A DNA stretch of 64,000 nucleotides from assembly GCA_963920665.1 (NCBI GenBank), contig OY987265.1, positions 41,731,001 through 41,795,000 of the forward strand, given 5' to 3'. The DNA comes from Straminergon stramineum (lineage: Eukaryota > Streptophyta > Bryopsida > Hypnales > Calliergonaceae). The notes beneath the pieces were generated by a model that was not told where the DNA came from, searched no databases, and was given only the letters and a program-made list of their open reading frames with translations. Every line of letters starts with the position of its first letter. Within the stretch, counting starts at the first letter, position 1. The translations under genes were made by a program, and so were the position numbers. Shown one piece after another: positions 48,463-59,467 of the stretch.

Positions 48463-48676
48463 TAGCTTTATCCAATACCAACCTTAGACCGAATACCACC
48501 CTAATGTAGGGTCTTCATTGATTTTAGAGTGAGAATGGAAAACTATAATACATGTCTTCTTGTAAAGTTAATGTGAGTTTAAGGCATGTACAACTATTAT
48601 AAATTCTCATCATTGAATCAATGAGGACCCTATATTTGGGTGGTATTGGATCAAGGGTTGGTAATGGGTTTGTCTA
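48463..48676. mobile_element. Foldback MITE, about 214 bp
   Basis: The two halves are inverted repeats: CCAATACCAACCTTAGACCG with AATACCACCCTAATGTAGGG at the left, and the complementary CCCTATATTTGGGTGGTATT with GGTTGGTAATGGG at the right. The outermost bases are TAG and CTA. Non-coding. Confidence 0.6.
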
Positions 48677-49074
48677 CTTTACTTCATTGTGAGCTTAGCG
48701 AGCTTCGTGTTGTCCACCATTAGACACTAGTCTCTTCATCATTTGTACAAGCATCCTAAAATGGCATAAATCCCAAGCAAAGTTAAGTAGGGTCCAAATG
48801 AAGGTAAGTGACATGATTTGTGATGTTAGAGCATCGCCACCTATTCCCCCAAAACATGGCCGGGGGAATGGGGTGGCCCAGGTTGTACTCCTCTCAAGTT
48901 CCATCTGCCCAGGAAGACACCCCAATCATCCCGGCAAGAGAACATGGGCAAAAGTCAATCACACTCTTAACCGCAAGTTTGCAGACTTCAAGTGTAGATT
49001 GTCAACTTATTGGAATTTAGGAAGAATTAATTTTTTTTGAAATGGGATGAAAAATTCTATTCATTTTTTTAGAA

Positions 49075-49250
49075 GTGTGCTTGAGGTGTGCTTGAGGTCT
49101 ACCTCAAGCATACCTCAAGCACATTTTCTCTTTTGAAAAAATTTTCAACAATTTTTATTTTTGAAAAATTCAAATACAATGAGAATAGTGAAAATGTGCT
49201 TGAGGCAAACCTCAAGCACACCTCAAGCACACCTCAAGCACACTTTGATT
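49075..49250. repeat. CTCAAGCACAC inverted and tandem repeats
   Basis: GTGCTTGAGG words followed by CCTCAAGCAC words form two hairpins, at about 49076-49125 and 49195-49240. In the second the CCTCAAGCACA unit is tandemly repeated. They lie inside the Harbinger-like element. Confidence 0.8.
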
Positions 49251-49595
49251 CTTTTTAAAAAATTTTGAATAGAATTTTTCAACACAAACATGGCTTGGGG
49301 AATGGGGTGGCCAGCTAATTGGATCTTTGAGGGCAAGAGAGGACCGTTTCAAGGTTGTTCCCTTGGTTCCTTTGCACTTTGTGAACTCTAAACCACCCCC
49401 AGCTACCAGAAAATTTTAATAAAAAAATGAAAAATGAAAAAAAGTGTTGGAAAACAGAAAACTACTGTTTGTTTTTTTAAATTAAAAAATTAAATAAGTA
49501 TTTAAAAAATTAATTTAATAATTAATATTTTATGACATGGCTCAATCTCGACCACGTCGAATCACTACTACAACCAATTCCCATGGTTTGGGATC

Positions 49596-50058
49596 TAAGG
49601 TAAAACAGTCCATTATAGACCAAATGGGGGGTTTGCCCTCTTGTCATTTCTGAAATTTTCTATTTTTTTCTAGAGAAAGTCAAGTGATAGAAATGGTGAG
49701 AGCATTTGAAACTATATTTTTTCGACAAAGTGTGAATTTGTTATGAATTTTTGAAGTGCTCAACCCATCAGAGCTTGTAGACTACCCCAAAACCAACAAA
49801 AATTGATCCATAACACTCATCTTACTTACCTATTATAGTCACAATATTTTCTAACACAAAAGACTTGGAAAAGGCACTTCCTACAATGAACTAACACTAA
49901 AAAATTGAAAGTTCCTATTGCAGTCGCTAATTACTCCATTCTAGTTACCTAAGACATTGAATGTAGCCCAAATCTCAAAAACTAAAAAAAAATTGTAATG
50001 GGCTCATTCATAAAGTTCCATAATGGGCAAAAGGTTCAAAAGGGATTGTTTTACCTTA
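49596..50058. mobile_element. 0.46 kb MITE, copy 2, nested
   Basis: Ends CTAAGGTAAAACAGTCCATT and, inverted, GATTGTTTTACCTTA. The body is the reverse complement of 2553-3017 with scattered changes. It is inserted inside the Harbinger-like element, so it is the younger of the two. Confidence 0.7.
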
Positions 50059-50418
50059 TAGAAAACTTAGGGGCTTCTTTTGCCCCCAAATCTCTTCTAG
50101 TGCTTTTGGCTAGGTTGATATCCCATTCAAAAGTTATTCTTAGGCCTTAATGACCATGAACAAGCAAAGCAACATGCCAACTCATTTAAAAAAATGCAAG
50201 AAACGAGGCCATGGCCCACAATCCAACAAATTGACAAGATCTTCCTCGAGTCAACAGCCATGGCAGGGACAGGGTCCTACTATTTCCCGAGCTAGTTGTG
50301 TTGTGACCGGTCTCTCTTTCTTCCTGGCCGGGTTCATGGTGGACCATTTTTTTTTGTCACCGGCCATGCCCAATTCCGGGTTGGGCAGCTTCCTAGAGAA
50401 TGGGTGGCGATGCTCTTA

Positions 50419-51005
50419 GGCCCATAAGATAGAGTGGTCACAACTTCTCGATCGTGCTTTTACATCCACCTGTAAGCTTAAAGATTTTCCACAGTTCTCC
50501 TTTTCAAATCAATTGCCTCACATTGGGTGTGCTCCACGGCAAAGCAAGGCAAGGCAAGGCAAGCCTCTTGTTGTAACTTAGTGGGCCTCCATTCCAAAAT
50601 TTGTGACAGCATGCAGTGAGCTGTTGTAGCTACGTAAGTACTGTAGGTCATGTGCAGCTTCAGCAGTTCTTGTCCTTGATCCACATGATGATCTGGTGAA
50701 ATGAAATGGTATCATGATAGCCTAAGTTACCACCAAGCTCTAACTTCCAGCACAGTACTGTACTGTGACCCTATTTGGACTGTTTTTTTAATGGGGGTCC
50801 ACAACCCTGGTTTTGTTATTGTAATAACAGTAAGATTTTTTGGGTTTGCACTTTGCCCTTGTTGCGTTGACAAAGGGAAGTTTAACCCCACCTAGATGCC
50901 CAACCCTTTCCAAGTGTGATTTGACTATGAAAAAAGAGCATGGGTTTTTAGTTATCCCCAATGAAGCAAATGATTTTTTATTTCAAAATCTAACTGTAAA
51001 GATGT
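50419..51005. other. Spacer with a small CAAGG repeat
   Basis: A short run of GCAAGGCAAGGCAAGG occurs near 50543. No gene is seen. Confidence 0.4.
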
Positions 51006-51980
51006 TTAACCCCTAATCGCCCAAGGGGACCAAAAGTGTCCTCACATAATTTCAAGTCCAATTCAAAGTGTTGTAACTTTTGCATCCGATGTCCGAATTC
51101 AATAAAATTTATTGAGAAATTTTTTCTCTCTTTTCTAGTTTGTGTGGTAAAATTTTCGGATCAATACAAGATGTATTGAGTTTTTGGAAGCCAATTGAAG
51201 TTCATAGGTTCTATTTGAGTTCACTAAACTGCATTTGATGGCTACAACTTCGGGGGCTTGTATCTCCTTCATTTAATGTTAGTTTTCAATACAATTTATT
51301 CGATTTTGTTCCCCTTGAAGTCTAGTTATTGTAATAGATTTTTCATATCAATCTAAGATGTTTTGAATGTTTGGGAGCAATTCGAAGTTCAAATCCCAAC
51401 ATTTTTGGATTACAATGAACTTCAGTAGCTTGTTTCTTCTTCATACCATGTCCATTTCCAATAAAAAAAATTTGGAAAAGTTGTGTATTCTAGTCTAGTT
51501 TGAGTGTCTAAGATTTCATTTCAATCCAAGAAGTTATGAGTGATTGAAAAGCATTTTAGTAGAAGGAGGTTTAGCCTTAGATGAGTTTTTTCAACTTTTC
51601 TTTCTATTTTTTGACATTTCAAAGTCATTTTGTAGACACAATGAGTCAATTGAATGATATTTTTTCACCAATGTGTTTGTATGTTGGTTTTAAATCACTT
51701 TCTAGTTTAAACTTTTTTCATTTGAGTAGGTTTAGAAATTGAATTTCACCTCCAAATGTGTTTCTAGGAAAATTTCAGCATCCTTTTTCAACATTAAAAC
51801 ATTATAATCTTGCAATCTATGTGGCCAAATGACTCCAAATTTCATTCACGTCATCTACAACATGTACACTAGAAGATTGTATAATTGAGATTCATATATC
51901 TAAATGGCATTTAGATCTATAACACTTCAAAAGCAATGATGTTTTCATACCCCGAAAAACCTTGGGCTTTTAGGGGTTAA
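51006..51980. mobile_element. 975-bp TTAA element
   Basis: Starts TTAACCCCTAATCGCCCAAG and ends CTTGGGCTTTTAGGGGTTAA. TTAA lies on both sides. Same family as 47484-48418 in opposite orientation. Non-coding. Confidence 0.7.
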
Positions 51981-53170
51981 AGAGCTTGCTTATTAAGTTT
52001 AGTATGCTTACAAATTTTGAGTGCAAAATTGAGTAGGAGTTGTGAGATCTTAATAAGAGAAATGCAACTTTTCTATTTTTAGTATGTTGCCCCTCTCTAC
52101 AATGTTTCAGAAATTTGTATATGAAAACTTTTTGAGATTAGAGGTGAAATGATTGACTAAAACTTGTGTTAGTACACCAAAATGCACTTCCAAAAACCTT
52201 AAGTTCAAATAACTATCAAACTCATTACACAATCCACCTTGAAATTGTTGAAATGCAGTTATTTTTTATAAGTAGAAATAGCAAATAACTCCAAATCAAC
52301 ACTTGCCTATTTAATGGTGAAAATCATGAAAATTTCTATTAGGACCATTTTCAAAGCTAATGAATAAGTACAATTTTCTAGATCTCAAATCAAGTGAACT
52401 AGACAAACTTTGCTCAAAGCCAAGAAATGGAGTATAATTAGGGTACTTTATTCTTTACTTATAGTACACATATGCCTTGAAAGACCTCTTGAAAAATCAA
52501 ATATTTACCTTTTTCAGTGAAAAATAAAAAATTTCAGTAGTTAACCTTCAAAACTACTTGTAAAAAAATTTAAAATTGTCAAAGTAATCTAATTGTCCAT
52601 ACCAAAATGAGCCTGAAATTTCAGATCGACCATATATGGTTGGTTGGGCACTTAGGGGTTAAAGAGAGAGAAAAGTCCTAGAATGGACACAAATGAAAAA
52701 GTCGTAGCATTTCAGTACACCACATGGTTTTACTTCATTGGTCAAATTATTTCAATTTGATAGATAGCTTGGAATTCCAAGAAACAATGAAGAAGTAGGC
52801 GATGGGGTCGGAATATTTTGCAAAAGTTCAAATGCACTGTCAATTATGAATATCAAAGTGTACAGTAGTAACTAATAAGCTTACATGAGATTCTTGGGGA
52901 GCTGCCTCAAACCCTCCATCAAGAGATACCAAGATTCTTTTCTACATGTGCCTAAACTTCTGGCTATTGTGAAGTAAAGCTTTTGGAAACTGAGCCGTAC
53001 AGTAACTACACCTAAAATAGCCCAAATAAGCAATTCAGCATGGTTCCCATTATTATACTGGAATTTTTTTTGTAGAATCTTGTTGGTAAGGGAGGTAACC
53101 CATTTTCAATCACCGCCCCATTTTGGCACCATAGGGTGGAGTAATTTCAATTAGGAGTTGATTAGCATGA
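51981..53170. other. Spacer with an unpaired TTAA-type right end
   Basis: GGGCACTTAGGGGTTAA at about 52645-52661 looks like a right end of the same family. No left partner was found. No gene is seen. Confidence 0.4.
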
Positions 53171-53394
53171 TTAACCCTTCAAGGACAAACTAGTGACCAT
53201 GGAAATCATGGCTTTGGGAACTGTGTGACACCATCTACTTTTTAGAAAACCAAGAATACCCATTGGAGGTCAAACTATTGTAGAAGATCTCTCCTTTCCA
53301 CCACTCATTCCAAGGTCATGAATAGTTGCACTTTTGTCCTACACATGAGAATTCTTTGTCATCCATAGGACACAAAATGTCCATGTTGGGTTAA
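53171..53394 (+). mobile_element. Short TTAA element (224 bp)
   Basis: Starts TTAACCCTTCAAGGACAAAC and ends TGTCCATGTTGGGTTAA. The interior GTGACCATGGAAATCATG and CACTTTTGTCCTACACATGA match the other short copies. Confidence 0.65.
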
Positions 53395-56319
53395 TGATGG
53401 CACACTTCCTAGCGCAACTGTGGCCCATGATGATTGGGTATAAGACTCTGAATATTGCAACCAACCCTTGTTGGATTTTGCAACCAATCCTTGGTTAGAA
53501 ATAAGAAGATCTACATGACCAATATGGGTGGAATAGAATCTTTAGTTGAAAAATTCATAGAAATTCTATTTTGAGAAATAAAAAGCTGAAAAATTATGGA
53601 AACCTTATGAATTTATTTCTACACATGGAAAAATTTCCCCACCATTAAAACCTCCCTTACAGATACATGTATCTTCTTAAATGGTTAGAAATGGGTTGCC
53701 TCCTTTAATCAAAAGGGGATTTTAGATTCTCTTAGAATGCATTTTTTGGACACCATATGAATAATCTATGAATTTTCAAAGTGCTGAAAATAAGTATTTC
53801 TAAAAATGGATCATAGACTCTCATGAATAATGGGAGTACATTTCAAGCAAGAATCTAGATTGGTCAGTATTAGAAAGCAATAGATATTAGGTGTAGTTAT
53901 CCTATTCAACGACACATAATGTACAATCAACTTTTACAATAGTGTGTTGAGGGGCACAGAGAAAGTATACATGTTGAACAAAATTCCTGGTCAAATAATA
54001 CTCTTTGAAAAAAAGAAGCAATGTTCTTTTTTTGTACAATCTTCTTGACAACAATAGTCTAGTAGCTTATTCAACTTTTTCTAGCCAATTTATTGATTAG
54101 GGGCCTTCCAAAGGTTTGAAATTTAATTTGAAATTTTCTAGAAATTTAATATATTTTTGATGCAATTTCTTTTCTATTGAATTTGACAAATGAACTAGTA
54201 AAGAAAATGTGTCAATGAAACACTTTGACAATTTTTCCACTAAAATATTGAGGTGTTTTGAGGTTCATATGGATAAAGGTGGTGTCTTTTCACAATATCA
54301 TCAATAAAACAAAATCAAGTTGTAGTTTTTATGTTAGATTTTATTCTTAATTTAGTTAAGAACTTCTCTTCAAAATTTTAAACAATAATGGTATATATTT
54401 TTTGACATTATAGCAATCAAAATAGGTACAAAACTATTTTGGGTACTTGTCCAAACTATTAAATGTTATATTGGTTATTCAAAATAATTTCTTCAACCAT
54501 TGATAATTGTCTTGTAATTTGCAAAAATTGATATTGAAGAATTGGAAGCTTGGTTTCCCTATGCCAAAATTTCTAATCTTTTTAAGTGTCCACTCTTAAT
54601 TAAAAAACCGGGAATGAAAAGTGGTTTGCCCAAACTTCTATTACACATGGGGATCTCACAAGATGTGGATGGAGTAATAAAATCATATTATTTCAGGATC
54701 CAATGCCTTCAAAAAACTTTAAAATGTTCCACTTTAAGGCATGGTAAGAAACAAGCTTCAAAAATTAAAAATGCAACCACAAACTTAGGTCAAAGTTTAA
54801 AGTCCCCCCAAACTTGGGCATTGCCTTCCAATGTTGGGCTCCCTACAATTTAATTTTGTTCATCTAGGTAGATGACAAATGGGCTATGAATCAACATTTT
54901 CCTTGATGAACCCACATTTTCATTGTAAAAATGATTGTTCCTTTTGTGACTGATCACTATGAACCCTTGTAGGAAAATATATTGAATTTGGATGATCAAA
55001 TCCAAATACTATAAACTCAAAAGTTGTAGAAGATAAAATTACTCATGATAGTGTGAGAGTTGAAAAAAGTTGTAAGAAAAATCTAGCAAAAAATAGGAGA
55101 TATTTATATTAATCTTTGAGTTGTTTCCATTATATAATGCTGAAAAGTTTATCAAAGCCTTTATTTTCAACCAAAAACATCTTTAGCATTTTCTTTAAGG
55201 GAATTCCAAGGATGGTTGACTAAGAAAAATATGTTTAAACTCTGAAGGACTAAAGAGCTTATTTTGGATATATTTGAAAACTCGGATAGGTTTTACTAAC
55301 TTTGTATTTAGAATTTTTGCATAAAATCTTTAGGATGTATGCTAATCATCTTAATCTACTTGTAAAGCTTTGTTTTTCATTTCATTTTGATCAATATTGC
55401 AAAAATTATAAGTTTTTTATTTATTTAAATGTCAAACCTGGTATATACAAATGTATTCTTAAAAAAAATTTAGTCGTTTTATATTCATTTTTAGATTGAT
55501 TCCTACACAGTTCCAAATAGTGAGGTGAGAGTTATGAATAGTTTTAGTTTTTGAGCAATGAAGGTATGTAAAAAATATAAAGTTGTTTTTTAACTCAATT
55601 TTGAAAATTTACAAGTAAAAAAATATAGGATAAATTTTCTTTATAAGAAGTCAACATTCAACAATTGGAATCTACAATTCCTAGTTTTTTGTCAAAATTA
55701 TCACATATTTAGTTTTTTCTTTCATCATGTACTACATTCCACTTCATAAATTTTTTAAAGATGAATTTTAAAATTTTTTTTGAAATTTTTTTGGTGAAGG
55801 TTTAATCCATTGAATTATAACATATTGATTAGAATACACAAGTTATGGGACATACATGTCTTTTTTTTAAATGTTGAAAGATAACTTTACCTCATTTAGG
55901 AAGGACTTGAAAAGAAATACTTTTTGAAATGCAAACATATTGAACAATAAATGGGTGGGGATTTTCACTTAAAATTTTTGGATGAATGAACATGAATTAG
56001 TTAACTAAAGAATAAATAATGATGGAGATTTTAGCCTTGATTTTGGTATGAATATCTTGAAGCATTTTCTTACCTCAAAACACTACAATTCATTAGGGGT
56101 TAAATTAAATTTATTGGATAAAAGATTCTATAGGCAAAGATCTTTACTTAAAATTTTTGAAGCAAGTTTTTTCATATGGTAGCTTCCTAGTAGCTTGGTC
56201 AAAAAATAAATAATTAAAAAGTTTCTAAATATTTAAAAAATTGTTGACCTAGATTCCCCTCCCCCATATATATACATTTGTGTATATATGTGTACATATG
56301 TATACACTAAATTATCTTG
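53395..56319. other. Long AT-rich non-coding stretch
   Basis: No gene, RNA gene or paired element ends were supported. Frames such as 54542-54853 are open but have no recognisable features. Confidence 0.4.
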
Positions 56320-56590
56320 TTTTTTTACTATATTTGGGTACCATGTCTTTTTTCTTTTTATGGTGAGATCTCTGGAACCTTGCACCCCTAGTCCTGTTTT
56401 TGGTACAATTGGAAAGCTCTTTGCAAAGAAGGGGGTATCTACTTTTTTTCGTGGTATTTGAACCTATGTTGTGAAAGTATTGAATCCCAAAGTTTCTATA
56501 AACTAAAAAATTAGAAAATTACTTTTACTTTTATTTTATTATACTGTGGCAATAACATAGGGCAAACTACCCTCATAAAAGTCAAGTTTA
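56320..56590 (+). repeat. Copy of the 3.4 kb dispersed repeat
   Basis: Contains GTGAGATCTCTGGAACC, GGAAAGCTCTTTG and TATTGAATCCCAAAG words in the same order as the copies at 3345-4175. Confidence 0.55.
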
Positions 56591-56707
56591 GCATAAATTA
56601 AGTCATTTTTGTTAAAAAGTGCCACTTGTAATATTGTGAATGGTGTGAGGTGACAAGGACCTTTGAAAATTTGATGTGGAGATTCAATTTCAGCACGAAT
56701 CAAACCT

Positions 56708-56955
56708 TTAACCCTTGAGCACCCAACACATGTTAATTGAAATCCAAACCCTTCTAAACTCATTCCAATCAAACTTGTTATCCAACACAAGATCCACATA
56801 AATTGACCATATTAATTGGTAGTGGAGATAGGCCTACAGTTATGGGGAAATAGACAAATGATTTCACTGTATCGTTGAAAAGATGATAATAGTCAAACAT
56901 AGCAATCTCTCAATTTTAGGAGGCTAGATTTGAAGCAGTGGGGGGTCAAGGGTTA
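56708..56955. mobile_element. 248-bp TTAA element
   Basis: Starts TTAACCCTTGAGCACCC and ends GGGGGGTCAAGGGTTAA. TTAA lies on both sides. Non-coding. Confidence 0.65.
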
Positions 56956-57817
56956 AGTGTCGAAGTATATATTTAAGGATTGCCTAATTAATAGAAATTC
57001 AACTTGGGTGGTAATATGTACTTGCATTTCAAATTGAATCAATTTTAATATTACTAAACAATTGCATAGTTCAACTATAAGATTTTAGTAGTTACATAAT
57101 TATGAGTAGCATTAAGGTGTGTTCCCACTTGGCCTTACGTTGGTGATGTTTGGTTGGTAAAAGAGTTTAAAATGGCCGTGCATCCCCACATGGATACTTT
57201 AGTAGCCACTGAACCTACCTGGCGAGTGATGTGGCATGTAGTTAAGAATGCAAGTATGGCTATTTAACACTTGTGTTTTTTTGGCCCACCACTACCAAAC
57301 AAGTAGGTAACAACAACTTGGATATCTTCTAAAAATGAAGATTTCAGATTTTTTAGGCCGCTCTTATCAAAGGGAGGTCTTGACGGCCTATTACAGAAGA
57401 GCGATCTCACATTTGGCTTGTAGTTACGGAAATTTGGAGCGTAGTCAATGGAATTTCATGGAATTGCACTAGTAACTTCAACATAAAACAAAGCCATCTC
57501 TTCCTTGTGATTACTTCATACATTCGAAATCAGCTACAAGTATGTTCTCTTCTTTGTGCTTCAATTGTGCAATTTCTTGTATGTAAAATTGTGGAGTTTT
57601 TCCTTCATCTGTCGTTCCATTTTCTAATTACAATTATTTTTGTATGATATGCTTGATGTGGAGTTCCATTGTTTTTCTAAAATTTTGTAATTGCAAATTT
57701 AGTTTTGTATTTCCTTTGTACTAGAATGTGTACTTGGATGTTTGCCTTTTTCATCACTAGAATTTTGTCGGAATTATGGAACCACTCTTTGCTTTCAATT
57801 GAGAAGTAGTGATTGTT
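56956..57817. other. Spacer
   Basis: A small inverted repeat (CCGCTCTT ... AAGAGCG) lies near 57358-57405. No gene was recognised. Confidence 0.35.
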
Positions 57818-59040
57818 CACTACAAGAGAAATTGTGTCCTATTTGACAAAAAATTGACAAAAGACTATCAATTGCTTTGTTAGTGGGAACCTATAGATTC
57901 GGTTAATAATTTGACAAAATTTTGTCAACTATTTTGTCACTTTGCTAAAATTTTTGTCAATTTCTATTCCATAATACCCTCCTTTGTTAGTTGTCCCATT
58001 GCCATGCTGGCATGATGGCCTAATCAATGGTTACAAGTGTCTTCATTTTTTGTGAAAGAATATCAAAATTGAAATTGCTTTAAATTTAAACCTTCATATA
58101 TTGATCAAAAATGTATATACAACATAACCAATTGCCATTGCTTCACAACACTTTATGAACCACTTGTGTTTGGGGGATTTGAGGAATGAAGAGAAGCTCT
58201 ATATATACACATGGAGTGGTAGGAGGTAGAACAACCTATATGGGATATGTCATTTAGAAGTTGCAAGAGCTCAACTACTCACAGTTAAGTTTGAAATAAG
58301 AATTGTATTAAAACTAAAATTTTAGACCTCATTTAGGCATAGTAGAATAATTTTTCAAAAAAAAATTTAAACTAAAGAAATTTGGGAAATCAATTCAAGT
58401 TTCATGTCCAAAAATACATTTGATATTTTGATCCTCTAATCAAAAGTTATAGACAAATTTCAAAGAGATGGTGGAAGGGAATTTTTTTTGATGTTTTCAA
58501 ACATCTTCTCTGAAATTTGTCCATAACTTTTGATTGAAGGATCAAAATATCAAACGTATTTTTGGACATGAAACTAGAATTGATTTCTCAACTTTTTTTA
58601 GTTCAAAGTTTTTTTCGAAAAATTATTCTAATATGCCTAAATGAGGTTTAAAATTTTATTTTTAATACAATTTCTATTTTAAACTTAACTAAGAGTAGTT
58701 GAGCTCTTGCAACTTCTAAATGAGATATCCCACATGGGTTGTTCTACCTCCTACCACTCCATCTATATATAGAGAACTTGACTTCTACACCTAATTCAAG
58801 TTAAAATATCTATGGCAATTGATGAAAAGGCAAATGTATGAAAAAACTAATGGAATCTTTGGGTTTTTAGCAAATAGGGAGAAGAGAACCAAACATCAAC
58901 TGCAAATTTGACAACAACTTAACAAAAAATTGACAAGTTTTCACAAATTGACAAGATGAGGTACCAATAATATAGCTATTGTTATTTTGAACAATTTTCT
59001 ATCGAAAACTTGCCATCTTGGATTGCATTTCCTTGTAATG
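57818..59040. mobile_element. Non-autonomous CACTA element with 3-bp TSD
   Basis: The left end is CACTACAAGAGAAATTGTGT. The right end is the inverse of CATTACAAGGAAATGCAAT, so the outer CACTA is mutated to CATTA on that side. GTT flanks both sides (57815-57817 and 59041-59043), the 3-base duplication expected of CACTA elements. There is no transposase. A large inverted repeat fills the centre. Confidence 0.75.
58198..58773. repeat. Long inverted repeat with about 265-bp arms
   Basis: The left arm, about 58198-58466, is complementary to the right arm, about 58508-58773, with scattered mismatches; about 40 bases separate them. Matching words include GAGTGGTAGGAGGTAGAACA and its inverse, and CATGTCCAAAAATAC and its inverse. 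Transcription would give a long hairpin RNA. Confidence 0.85.
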
Positions 59041-59467
59041 GTTGTGGGCCTGTAGCCACTTTTTACTTCCAAGTGATAAGTGCTTCCATCAATTTCCATT
59101 GGAGACATTATTGTTCACTCGTTTTGTCTCACAAGTGTATTGTATGAGCTTCCATTCTTTATTCCATCCTATTTTCTAGCTAAAGTTTGGCTTTTGTGCT
59201 TACCAGAAATCTAAACATGAACAATAGAGAACCACTTGGATTGTTAGCAGTATGGAGTCCCCCTACGATCCACAGCAGTGCCTATTGATGGTGAGTATTA
59301 CTTCTACACCTCTCCTCGTACTGAATTTTGAATGTTGGGTGAAGTAGGAAGGAACTCGACCTACACAAAAACGAACAACACTTCAATGCCTAAATGAGAA
59401 GCTACATACTAAGAATATCACATTTTTTTTCATTTAGAATGTTAGAGCATGAATTATTTTAGGTTCA

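Larger units (their letters stand above)
48829..50415. mobile_element. Harbinger-like non-autonomous element with TTA duplication
   Basis: The left end GAGCATCGCCACCTATTC is matched by the inverted right end GAATGGGTGGCGATGCTC. TTA flanks both sides (48826-48828 and 50416-50418). TTA duplications and GAGCATC termini are typical of plant PIF/Harbinger (Tourist-like) elements. The end segments are GC-richer than the middle. No transposase is encoded; a MITE is nested at 49596-50058. Confidence 0.75.

Noticed and set aside
54542..54853. 103-codon plus-strand frame
   Set aside because: AT-driven composition, with no conserved motif and no neighbouring exon-like sequence.
40000..57000. Telomere-like CCCTAAA words in the TTAACCC ends
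   Set aside because: They are single words at element ends, not tandem arrays, and pair with inverted partners at TTAA.
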